Shown: in pieces, positions 55,770 to 64,000 of the stretch
Layout of the letters: every line of letters starts with the position of its first letter
Numbering within the stretch: position 1 is the stretch's first letter
DNA from: CBDEGU01 sp965238045
GTDB lineage: Bacteria; Acidobacteriota; Terriglobia; Bryobacterales; UBA6623
Assembly (NCBI GenBank): GCA_965238045.1
Contig: CBDEGU010000007.1
Coordinates: forward strand, 496,001 to 560,000
DNA length: 64,000 nt
Direction of reading: 5' to 3'
The notes under the pieces: model-generated
What the model saw: the letters and a program-made list of their open reading frames with translations, nothing else
Database searches by the model: none
Told to the model about the DNA's origin: nothing
Translations under genes and position numbers: made by a program

Positions 55770-57550
55770 TTCAGGGTTACGATCGCGGTTCCCGAGACGC
55801 TCGGGTCCGCATCGCTCGTCGCGGTGACCGTGATCTGCTGATTCTGCTGCGCAACATTCGGCGGCGCCGTATACAGCCCACTGGCGGAGATCGTTCCCAC
55901 CACTGGACTAATCGCCCAGGTCACCGCCGTGTTCGAAGTTCCCCCAACGGTGGCCGTAAATTGCTGTGTCTCATTCTTTCTTAGATTCACGGCGCCAGGG
56001 CTGACCGAAACCGTGACCGGTTCGATCGTGATCGTCGCGCTGGCTGATTCGGCTGGCTCTTCCACACTGGTCGCCGTCACGGTCAAGATCTGCGTCGAGG
56101 CGACCGAAGCCGGGGCGGTGTAAAGCCCCATCGCCGTATCAAACGTCCCTACGCCGGTTGGCGAAATACTCCAGATCACCGAGGTGTCCGTTGCTCCGGT
56201 GACCGTAGCGGTAAACTGCTGCTGCTCGCCGACCTCCAGCGTGACGGTTGTCGGGCTTAGCGATACCTGAACCGGCGTGAGATTGATGGTTGCCGCCGCG
56301 CTCGACAGCGGATCGGCCACACTCGTCGCCGTTAGGGTCAGCGTTTGCGCCGAAACGATCGTCGCGGGCGCGGTATAGACGCCCGTCCCAGCGTCGAATG
56401 TTCCGACGCCGGTCGGCGAAATGCTCCACGTTACCGACGTGTCACTCGCGCCGGTAACCGTGGCAGTGAACGTCTGCTGCTCGCTGGCTGCCAGTGTCAC
56501 CGAAGCCGGACCCACCGTTACCACGACCGGTACGAGGTCGATCGTCGCCGAGTTGCTCTTCGTCGGGTCGGCATCGCTCGTCGCTGTCACGCTCAGCGTT
56601 TGCGCCGCGGCAATCGACGCCGGGGCTGTATACAACCCGGTCGCGGTATCGAGGGTCCCGACACCAGCCGGCGAAATACTCCAGGTAACGCTCGTGTTGC
56701 TCGTGCCAGTAACCGTCGCGGTGAACTGCTGCTGCTGGTTCATTTGCAAGCTAACCGAGGCCGGCGTCACCGTCACCCCGACTGGCTCCAAATCGATCGT
56801 CGCCGTATTGCTCTTCGAGGGATCCGCTACGCTGGTTGCGGTCACCGTCAGCGTCTCGGCCGAGGCGATCGACGCGGGCGCCGTGTAGCGTCCGGTGGCG
56901 GCATCGAACGTGCCCACGCCAGCGGGTGAAATGCTCCATGTCACCGCCGTGTTGGTAGTGCCCGTGACCGTGGCTGTAAACTGCTGCTGCTCGCCGATTC
57001 CCAAAGTGACCGAAGCAGGGCTCACCGTGACGCCAACGGGGACCAAGTCGATGTCCGCCGTGCCAGTCATCGCCGGATCGGCCACACTGGTCGCGGTCAC
57101 CGTCAGTGTCTGTGCCGAATCGATCAGCGCCGGCGCCGTATAGAGGCCCGTTGCCGCATCAAAGGTTCCCACGCCGATGGGCGAAATACTCCATGTCACC
57201 GCCGTGTTGCCGGTGCCGGTAACGGTGGCCACGAACTGCTGCTGCTGCGACATCTCCAGGGTGGCCAACACTGGGCTGAGGGACACCACTACGGGAACCA
57301 GGTCCAGATTCGCCGTCCCCGAGCGGCTTGGGTCTTGTACGCTAGTCGCCGTGACGGTGAGCGTTTGCGCGGAGGCGATCGAGGCAGGGGCGGTGTACAG
57401 TCCTGTCGCTGTGTCGAACGTACCGACCCCGGCCGGGGAAATGCTCCAGGTGACCGCCGTGTTCGTGGTTCCCGTTACGGTCGCCGTGAACTGCTGCTGC
57501 TCGCCGACTCCCAAGGTAACGTCTGCCGGACTCACACTCACAGCAATCGG
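55770..57550. repeat. Seven tandem about 255-bp BIG2-encoding repeats
   Basis: The seven C-terminal domains of the giant protein are about 85 residues each and share nucleotide motifs (for example CTGCTGCTCGCCGA and GGCGAAATGCTCCA-like blocks) at regular spacing. Units are diverged rather than identical, so they are older than the 996-bp duplication next to them. Confidence 0.8.
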
Positions 57551-57557
57551 GGCGACG

Positions 57558-59549
57558 GTGAAATTCGCGGTCGCCACCGCCGATTGTCCGGCTCCGTCAA
57601 ACGCCGTCACCTTCAACGAATGCGCTCCGTCGAAAGCCCGGTCGTTATACATCTCGGCGATCTCGGTTGCCGTCAGGGCCCGGTTGTAGATCGCCACTTC
57701 GTCGATCGAGCCGTTCAAATAGCCATCGTAGCTGCCGCTTCCGCCGTCGCCGCATTCCCCCGTACGCCCGATGAATAGGGGCAGATTCCCGTAATCAATC
57801 GGGTGATCGTGGACCGTCGTTCCTTCGAGGACTCCGTTGACGTAAATCTTGATATTGGGCCTGTCGAAGGTTCCGACCACGTGATACCAGGTCCCCGTCG
57901 ACACGGCACTCGTCGAGGCGGCTGAAGACTGGTCTATCTCACCTGCAATCGGCCAATCAACGTTGAAGTGGAAGCGGTTGGATATATTCCAATACAAAAG
58001 GCTGTACCCCGAAAAATTAAACGGTTCGGAGTTTCTCTTAAATGCCAGATACTGCAACTGGTCCTGGGTTGGGCTCGAACCACAGGTGGTCGCCGAGGTC
58101 AGGCTGTCGAGGTTGACCCACGCCGAGACGGTAACCGCGGCCGGCTTTTGCGACGGATCATCCGGAATCGACGCATAGCCGGTGCCGCCCATATTCAACG
58201 CAGTCCCGTACGGACCGCTGACCCAGCTTGTGCTCCCTGCTAGAGTCGCATCATTGCCATTCGGAGTTCGGTCATAGGTCGCCGTCCCCGTTCCCTCGGC
58301 GAAATCCAGCCCCAAAACCTTCGAAGCATCTGGAATATGAACGTAGGAAAGTTGCGTCGTGGTCGGAGTCCCGTTATTGCAGACCGGGTACGGCATCACG
58401 ATCCCGGAGCTGTCCAGTACCAGCTCGCACCGGTCCACTACTCTATCGTCGGTCGCCAGCCAGTCCAGCGCGATGTTCGAGTCAGCGTTCGATGAACCCT
58501 CCAGCGGCAAATTGATCGAAACCGTCGGCGGTATTACGTCTGGAAGCTCGATCGTGAAATTCGCGGTCGCCACCGCCGATTGTCCGGCTCCGTCAAACGC
58601 CGTCACCTTCAACGAATGCGCTCCGTCGAAAGCCCGGTCGTTATACATCTCGGCGATCTCGGTTGCCGTCAGGGCCCGGTTGTAGATCGCCACTTCGTCG
58701 ATCGAGCCGTTCAAATAGCCATCGTAGCTGCCATTTCCGGCGCCGCCGCATTGCCCTGTGCGCCCGATAAACAGGGGCAGATTCCCGTAGTCAATCGGGT
58801 GATCGTGGACCGTCGTTCCTTCAAGGACTCCGTTGACGTAAATCTTGATATTGGGCCTGTCGAAGGTTCCGACCACGTGATACCAGGTCCCCGTCGACAC
58901 GGCACTCGTTGAGGCGGCTGAAGACTGGTCTATCTCACCTGCAATCGGCCAATCAACGTTGAAGTGGAAGCGGTTGGATATATTCCAATACAAAAGGCTG
59001 TACCCCGAAAAATTAAACGGTTCGGAGTTTCTCTTAAATGCCAGATACTGCAACTGGTCCTGGGTTGGGCTCGAACCACAGGTGGTCGCCGAGGTCAGGC
59101 TGTCGAGGTTGACCCACGCCGAGACGGTAACCGCGGCCGGCTTTTGCGACGGATCATCCGGAATCGACGCATAGCCGCTGCCGCCCATATTCACCGCCGC
59201 CCCGTACGGGCCGCTGACCCAGCTTGTGCTCCCTGCTAGAGTCGCATCATTGCCATTCGGGGTCCGATCATAGGTCGCCGTCCCCGTTCCCTCGGCGAAA
59301 TCCAGCCCCAAAACCTTCGAAGCATCCGGAATGTGAACGTAGGAGAGCTGCGTGCCGGTCGGCAACCCGTTGTGGCATTCCGGATATGGCATCACAATGC
59401 CTGAGCTATCGAATTCCAGATCACACCTGTCCACCACGCTGTCATCACTCGCCAGCCACTCCATCGCGACATTCGAGGTAGCATTCGATGAGCCCTCTAG
59501 CGGTAAACTGATCGAAATCGTTGGCGGCGTTGTGTCGGAACCCCCTCCG
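57558..59549. repeat. Recent 996-bp direct duplication (two LamG modules)
   Basis: Blocks starting at 57558 and 58554 are offset by exactly 996 bases (332 codons). About 800 bases (57558-58350 against 58554-59346) are almost identical, with only scattered changes. Each block encodes one LamG module and the linker before it. Frame-preserving length and near-identity point to recent duplication by unequal crossover. Confidence 0.92.
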
Positions 59550-59937
59550 GCCGACAGATTGATCGTCGCGGAGCCGGACGCCAGCGGATCGGCCACGCTC
59601 GTCGCCGTCAGCGTCAGAGCCTGATTCGTCGCTAGGACCGCCGGTGCGGTGTAGATCCCCGTCACCGTATCAATAGTCCCGTAGCCCGCCGGGGTGACGT
59701 CCCACGTCACGGCGGTATTCGTGGTATTCGTCACCGTGGGAGTAAACTGCTGCGTCTGCGATACACTGAGCGATACCGACGCCGGACTCAGGGACACCGC
59801 CACCGGCTCCAAGGTAATGGTGGCCTGATCAAACTTCGTCGGATCCTCCACGCTCGTCGCCGTAAGGGTAACCGTCTCGCCGGGTGCCGCGATGAAGGCA
59901 GGCGCGGTGTACGTTCCCGTCGATGTAGCAAACTCCC

Positions 59938-61385
59938 GAGAGTGTCCCAATCGTAGTTGAGGGTTTGTAGGGCGGCGGCGTAAAAGAGCATTGTACTAGG
60001 CAGCCTTTGCTGCTGTGGCCTTGGCCGGATTGAGGATGGCGTCGAGCATCCACAGATCCTTGTAACCCATGATCTTGCGGAAGCTTTTCTCGGTATCGAG
60101 GAATGCAGCCGTGGCCCAGCGACACACCATGGCCGCGTCCTTCCAGCGGGTCACTCGCCGCGTTCTCCGCCGCACCCCGGCGTTAGGAGACTCGACGATG
60201 TTCGTCGTCGCCAGGCAGCGATGCAGCGACGGCGGCGCACCCAGGCGGTTGATGGTGAAACACTCCTCCATGCCTTCGCGCAAACTCACCGCCGCCTCGG
60301 GCCAGTCACCCTCGTACCACTGGGCTAGCTTCTCCAGCCGCGCTTGTCCATCTTGGGCTCCCAGCCGCCAGGCGGCCCGGATCGCCGCTTTGGCCTGATC
60401 GCGCTCGGCCTTAGGCAGCCGCTCGACGACATTGCGCAGCTTGTGAGCACGGCAGCGCTGCACCGGAACTTTGCCGAAGACCCGCCGCACCGCCGCCCGC
60501 AGGGCCTTCGATCCATCGAGCACGAAGAGCCTGTTTTTCTCCGTCGATACTCCCCGCTCGACCATGCCCCTCAGCAAGTCTTCGGCGGCGGCTGTGCTCT
60601 CAGTGGCGGCGTGCTGCAATCCCAGCACATGTTTGTTGCCCTGACGGTCTACGCCCACCGCTGCAAGCACTACATGATCTGCGAAGATCAAACCGTCCAC
60701 GTAGATCACCAGCAGATCCAACTCATCCAGGCGCCGCGTGAGCACTTCGTCGATGCTCTTTTCGGCGGCCTCGACTGCCTCCCGGCTGACGGCGGATTTC
60801 GACACCCCGGCCGTGCCGGCCATTGCGCCAATCACCCCGGCATAGTTGCGCGTCGAGACGCCCTTCATCAGAATGTCGAGCATGCGCGCGCCGAGGCGTT
60901 CGTCGTCCTGCATCGCTTCGTAAGCGGGCACTTTGACCTCGCCGCCGGAGCGTTTGCGCAGTCTGGGTTTGCTGACGCGCAGTTTGCGGTTGCTGAGCTT
61001 GACGCGACCGGGCTGGCGGCCCCAGCGGACCACATCGCCGCGGCGCTTCTTGCCGGGCTGGGAAAGTTTTCCACCGGTAACTTGCTGCGCCGACAGTTCC
61101 AGCACGGCTTGAATGGCGGCGCGGCCGGTGACGTCGATAACCTCGTCGACGGCTCCGCGGCACTGCTCGACCAGTTCAACCAAGGGCAGCATGAGTTGGG
61201 AGTTTTGGCTGAGCAGGCGGGTGAGGTCGTTGGGGCTGACTGGCTGTTGCTTCGCGGAATCCAGAATGTGATATCGTTTCTTCACGGCGGTTCTCCTTTG
61301 TGGTGAAAGGTTTGCTCGATTCTCTCAGAGAACCGGGCTTGAGAACCGCCGCCCTTCCACCTTCAACTAGATTCGGGACAATCTC
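59938..61385 (-). mobile_element. IS256-family insertion sequence, intact (1448 bp) with 9-bp target duplication
   Basis: The ends are GAGAGTGTCCCAATCGTAG and, inward from the other side, GAGATTGTCCCGAATCTAG. It is flanked by CAAACTCCC at 59929-59937 and 61386-61394, a 9-bp duplication. It carries a complete Mutator-type transposase. A nearly identical truncated copy is at 9458-10356, so the family has been active recently in this genome. It interrupts the giant surface protein gene. Confidence 0.95.
59996..61285 (-). CDS. IS256-family (Mutator-type) transposase
   Basis: 429 residues from GTG 61285, with the same AAAGGAG ribosome-binding site as the truncated copy. Catalytic regions: 'LDLLVIYVDGLIFADHVVLA' (first Asp), 'NRLFVLDGSKALRAAVRRVF' (second Asp) and the C-terminal 'LATTNIVESPNAGVRRRTRR' with the Glu. 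'PVQRCRAHKLRNVVERLP' is the usual C-x-x-H motif. The frame is intact. Confidence 0.93.
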   Translation of the reverse strand: MKKRYHILDSAKQQPVSPNDLTRLLSQNSQLMLPLVELVEQCRGAVDEVIDVTGRAAIQAVLELSAQQVTGGKLSQPGKKRRGDVVRWGRQPGRVKLSNRKLRVSKPRLRKRSGGEVKVPAYEAMQDDERLGARMLDILMKGVSTRNYAGVIGAMAGTAGVSKSAVSREAVEAAEKSIDEVLTRRLDELDLLVIYVDGLIFADHVVLAAVGVDRQGNKHVLGLQHAATESTAAAEDLLRGMVERGVSTEKNRLFVLDGSKALRAAVRRVFGKVPVQRCRAHKLRNVVERLPKAERDQAKAAIRAAWRLGAQDGQARLEKLAQWYEGDWPEAAVSLREGMEECFTINRLGAPPSLHRCLATTNIVESPNAGVRRRTRRVTRWKDAAMVCRWATAAFLDTEKSFRKIMGYKDLWMLDAILNPAKATAAKAA

Positions 61386-63117
61386 CAAACTCCCCGCTGC
61401 TGGGCGAGAGACTCCACGTCACCGCCGTGTTCGACATCCCAAACGTCGTGGCCGAAAACACCTGCGTTGCTCCCGCGCCGAGCGACACCGATACGGGGCT
61501 AACGATAACAACGGCCTCTAATTCGATCGAGTGAATGTGCTTGTTGTTCGTCTCGTCCATTTCCAAAACAGTGTTGTCGGGGTCCACAAAAGCGAACACT
61601 TTGTACGAACCAGGTGCAAGGTTGGACGGAATCGTAAGGTCTGTGGAAGGACAGCTTGCCGATGTTCCCGACACGAATGGCCCAAGAATCAGACACGTTC
61701 CAATCGATTGTCCGGCCGGATTCGCAACGATATCCTCAGTGAGGAAGAATCCTACCAAGACATTTTGGGCTTCAACCCCACCGTTGCCCCCAATAAGCTG
61801 GTTCAATACAGTGACGTCAACGGTAATCGTGCCCCCCGGATTGGTCACGGCAGGCGTCGAGAGGCTGGACACCAACAGTTCAGGATGAGCCGCTGACAGC
61901 GACACAATGATCGGCTCAGCGTCAAGAAACGCGTTGTTGGTCTCGTCCGTTTCTGGAATGTCGTTGAGATAGTCGGCGATCGTGCCAGTGCGATACGATC
62001 CTTCGACAAGCGGAGCTGCGATATTGAAGGGACCGGAGGCGCAATCTACCGAAGGATCAGACCCGATCCCGCCGGGAAAAGAACACTCGCCAACCCTATC
62101 GTCAGCCGTTGTAATGACTTTGTCATCCGAGAAGTATATGCCCATCCAGAATGTCTGGTCCGCCGACGTTCCACTGTTTGCGTTCAGCACCCTGACAAAT
62201 GGGAACGTGAGCGTCCCGCCTGGCTGCACCACGGTTGGAAGGTAAATCGAAAGGGCCTTCAGATCAGGCAACTCGCCCCCCCCTCCAGTCACCACCTCCA
62301 TCGGCGTAGACGCTGTGTTATTGGTCTCGATGTCTTCGACCACATCGCCGTTGCTATCAACGATCGCCCCTATGAAGTAATTCCCTGCGCTAACGGCGGG
62401 AACGATGATATCCACGGAATTGGATATGCTGCCTGGGCTTAAGCTCGACATAACGTAGGACTCCAGAAACGTATCACCGGTCGTAATCGTCGAGTTGGTC
62501 GAGAGATAAAAGTTCGTCGTGAATGATCCCGCTGTTCCGGTTCCGGAGTTCTGGATCGTAAACGAGACAGGAATGCTGGCCCCCGCTGTAGCCTGCGGCT
62601 GCACGTCGATGCTGCTCATCAGCAGGTCGGGCAACGAGCTGGAACTACTGCCCAGCGCAATTACTGTGGAATCAGAAATACCGGCGTCGAGGTCGCTCGT
62701 CGCCTTCACCGTTACCGACGACGCCACGATCGGATCCGGCGCCGTAAAAGTCGCGCTCAAACCAGCCACGACTAGCGTGCCCACAGTGGAGGGATCGCAG
62801 AGAGGATTGCAGGTCCACGCCACCGTTCCCGCACTCACAGCCGCCGTCAGCACCACGCTCTCGGACGGCCCCAGCGACGCTGTACTCGGCGTCACCGTCA
62901 CCGTTACCGGCGTGCCGCCGCCCGGCGCCGGCACCTCCACCGCCACCAGCCGCCCGCCCACGTACACGTATTCTTTCGCCGGAGACATAGGTTGCAGGCT
63001 CTGGCCCAGCAGAATTCCCGCCGGTCCCCAGAGTATCGCGCTCAGAATCACACCCAACAGCCCGATCGCCAATACCGCCGCGCGACCGGTTTTCCGATCC
63101 GCTGTCCTATCATTCAT
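61386..63117 (-). pseudogene. Giant CARDB/BIG2 surface protein, N-terminal part (split by IS256 element)
   Basis: About 577 residues from ATG 63117 to the element. An N-terminal hydrophobic segment ('AAVLAIGLLGVILSAILWGP') acts as a signal or anchor. A BIG2-like domain ('VTVTVTPSTASLGPSESVV') is followed by three CARDB-type adhesion modules, recognisable by 'SFTIQNSGTGTAGSFTTNFY', 'FIGAIVDSNGDVVEDIETNN', 'DYLNDIPETDETNNAFLDA' and 'FAFVDPDNTVLEMDETNNKH'. The final domain is cut at 'SLSPSSGEF'. The uninterrupted protein would have about 1970 residues. Likely an extracellular adhesin or matrix protein; about eight element-encoded residues and a stop now end it. Confidence 0.85.
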
Positions 63118-63510
63118 TGGTCAATCACCCTGACCCTCTTCCCGAAACCAGGCCCATTGCCGCTGGCCGGGTGCGATTCCATCGCTGTGTTTAGGCTAGA
63201 AAGTAGATCCCATCTTCATGGATGCCACGTCTCTGAGGGCTCGGAACCTTGCCGAACCCATCTCATATTCCGGTCTCCGTGGCAAAATACTCCAATTCTC
63301 ACGCACCGTCCTGCGTCAATTTCGTTTCGTTCCTAGAAACCATTATTCGTATCAGATGTTTCCAACTCCAAGATCCCGTCACGCAACCTAGCGCCCCGCC
63401 GGATTGATTCAGCTCACTGGAAAAATGCATCAATAATCATCAAACCATCATAAACAGGTCCTTCGAGGACATCTCAGCCTCCCCGCAACCTTCCGGTCTC
63501 TCGTCATCAG
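63118..63510. other. Non-coding region upstream of the giant surface-protein gene
   Basis: About 390 bases between the giant gene's ATG and the candidate structured element. It should hold that gene's promoter and leader, but no clear promoter pair was seen on the minus strand. No open frame here has coding character. Confidence 0.4.
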
Positions 63511-63592
63511 CGCATCCTCGTCCTCGCGCCGGGGACGAAGTCCCTCTCGGCCGGACGCGTAATCCGTCCGTCAGAGGGGCCGCCGCGATGCG
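63511..63592 (+). ncRNA. Candidate structured RNA or leader element (three-way junction)
   Basis: An 82-base segment closes on itself by CGCATC/GATGCG (63511-63516, 63587-63592) and contains two hairpin arms: TCGTCC/GGACGA (63518-63523, 63533-63538) and CCCTCT/AGAGGG (63542-63547, 63573-63578), the latter with an inner CGGACG/CGTCCG stem. All four stems are 6-bp and perfect. It matches no riboswitch class or tRNA known to me. GC-rich DNA can fold by chance, so this is a candidate only; the strand is uncertain. Confidence 0.3.
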
Positions 63593-63706
63593 AGAAAAAT
63601 ATCTTTCTCACGGAAGCCTAGTGTAGAACCTAAATCAGAAGATCCTCTTCTGTCAAGCAAAAACTTTTCTGAGGGTCATTATTTTCACGTTTTTTTGCTC
63701 CTGCTA

Positions 63707-63735
63707 TTGACAAAACTCGTCGAAAAGGTTTATCT
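63707..63735 (+). promoter_or_regulatory. Sigma-70-type promoter for the right-edge gene
   Basis: A perfect -35 box TTGACA (63707-63712), a 17-base spacer, and TTATCT (63730-63735) as -10. Transcription would start near 63742, leaving a 5' leader of about 130 bases before the ATG at 63875. Confidence 0.6.
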
Positions 63736-63823
63736 TCACCCAAGCTAGAGAAACAATCGCCCCGCGCGGCCGCTATCCCGCGCCACCATGAGGGCCGGGC
63801 CACCGGGCGCGCTTGTCTTAAGG

Positions 63824-63859
63824 GTTGGGGACGTTTCGCCGATCTGCGAAATCCCCGAC
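63824..63859 (+). promoter_or_regulatory. Hairpin immediately before the Shine-Dalgarno of the right-edge gene
   Basis: GTTGGGGA (63824-63831) pairs with TCCCCGAC (63852-63859), with one G-T pair. An inner TTTCG/CGAAA stem follows a two-base bulge, with an eight-base loop. It ends three bases before the AGGAG at 63863-63867. The position suits translational control, but no known riboswitch was recognised. Confidence 0.5.
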
Positions 63860-63874
63860 AAAAGGAGCCCGCCC

Positions 63875-64000
63875 ATGCCCATCGAATCCGCGGATCGCAG
63901 GTGTCGGGGGCAACGCCCGCCCCGCTCCCAGTTTCCATTTGTGAGTTTTCTCACATCGGCAATTCTCTCGGCGGGCCTGCTCGCCGCTTGGGCCGCGGCG
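63875..64000 (+). CDS. Exported protein, N-terminal part (runs off right edge)
   Basis: ATG 63875 is preceded by AGGAG at seven bases. The 42 visible codons are basic at first ('MPIESADRRCRGQRPPRSQ') and then a signal peptide-like hydrophobic stretch ('FLTSAILSAGLLAAWAAA'). The mature part lies beyond the window, so no function can be given. It has its own sigma-70-like promoter and a leader hairpin and is divergent from the giant surface protein gene. Confidence 0.5.
   Translation, partial: MPIESADRRCRGQRPPRSQFPFVSFLTSAILSAGLLAAWAAA

Larger units (their letters stand above)
55757..59937 (-). pseudogene. Giant BIG2/LamG surface protein, C-terminal part (split by IS256 element)
   Basis: About 1393 residues that continue the frame from 61386-63117 once the IS256 element and one 9-bp target copy are removed ('...SPSSGEF-ATSTGTYTAPAF...'). 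Layout: the rest of one BIG2-like domain, a second ('VAVSLSPASVSLSVSQTQQF'), two concanavalin-like LamG modules (each with 'VTVSAWVNLDSLTSATTC' and 'GTWYHVVGTFDRPNIKIYVN'), then seven about 85-residue BIG2-like domains each containing 'TAVTWSISPAGVGTFD' or similar, ending 'SVSGTAIVTLKKGN'. No C-terminal sorting or autotransporter domain is seen. The part downstream of the element would be translated only from an internal start. Confidence 0.85.

Noticed and set aside
63511..63592. tRNA gene
   Set aside because: Although the fold is branched, there is no TTCGAATC-like T-loop, no anticodon arm of correct size and no 7-bp acceptor stem.

Overview
The window looks like a piece of a large, IS-rich genome of an acidobacterium, most likely near Bryobacterales/Solibacter. 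It is GC-rich throughout, apart from one AT-rich promoter gap near 46.4 kb. The assignment rests on gene content and family knowledge: a HEAT-repeat protein with a VWFA-related acidobacterial-type domain, a PVC-type haem-binding dehydrogenase, CehA/McbA-like and DUF3604-like PHP-fold proteins, several exported amidohydrolases, exported multi-RidA proteins and large BIG2-repeat surface proteins. No 16S gene is present, so the phylum call is an inference.

0-14 kb: a minus-strand catabolic or surface operon (CehA-like protein, enolase-superfamily enzyme, PVC-type cytochrome, polysaccharide deacetylase, alpha/beta hydrolase-like protein) and a relic quinoprotein-dehydrogenase accessory locus. Five IS copies of four families and one MITE-like repeat have invaded it. 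Exact ends and target duplications can be read for several. The elements split or truncated the CehA-like gene, the enolase-superfamily gene and a MxaJ/XoxJ-like gene. A cytochrome c-DinB fusion beside them carries a frameshift.

14-30 kb: mostly housekeeping. It holds a nitrilase-family hydrolase, a lectin-like secreted protein, pcrA, a methyltransferase, uvrA, a DUF3604-like lipoprotein split by one in-frame TAA, LolA-like and membrane proteins, a DUF1385 (YqhQ-like) protein and prfA. An IS630 copy with an internal deletion sits just after prfA.

30-46 kb: accessory metabolism. It holds a broken amidohydrolase, a transglutaminase-like lipoprotein, a 13-bp tandem-repeat array in front of a hydroxyacid-oxoacid transhydrogenase, two adjacent exported triple-RidA proteins, the pyruvate-dehydrogenase-type E1 alpha and beta genes, two further amidohydrolases, a 5'-nucleotidase-like phosphatase, and argC-argB.

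46-55.6 kb: a molybdopterin-binding protein (with a perfect 30-bp palindrome inside the gene), a methylmalonyl-CoA mutase large subunit lacking its B12 domain, a periplasmic LolA-fold-like protein, a HEAT-VWFA protein, gamma-glutamyltransferase and a 3-hydroxyacyl-CoA dehydrogenase. The last of these could act with the mutase in acyl-CoA oxidation.

55.7-64 kb: one very large minus-strand surface protein gene (CARDB, BIG2 and LamG repeats) carrying a recent internal 996-bp duplication, interrupted by an intact IS256-family element with a 9-bp target duplication. Upstream lie a possible structured RNA, a good sigma-70 promoter and a hairpin directly before the Shine-Dalgarno site of a partial exported protein at the right edge. 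No CRISPR array, tRNA, rRNA or prophage was seen. The least ordinary items are the cytochrome c-DinB fusion, the paired triple-RidA exported proteins, the 30-bp coding palindrome and the structured leader at the right end.
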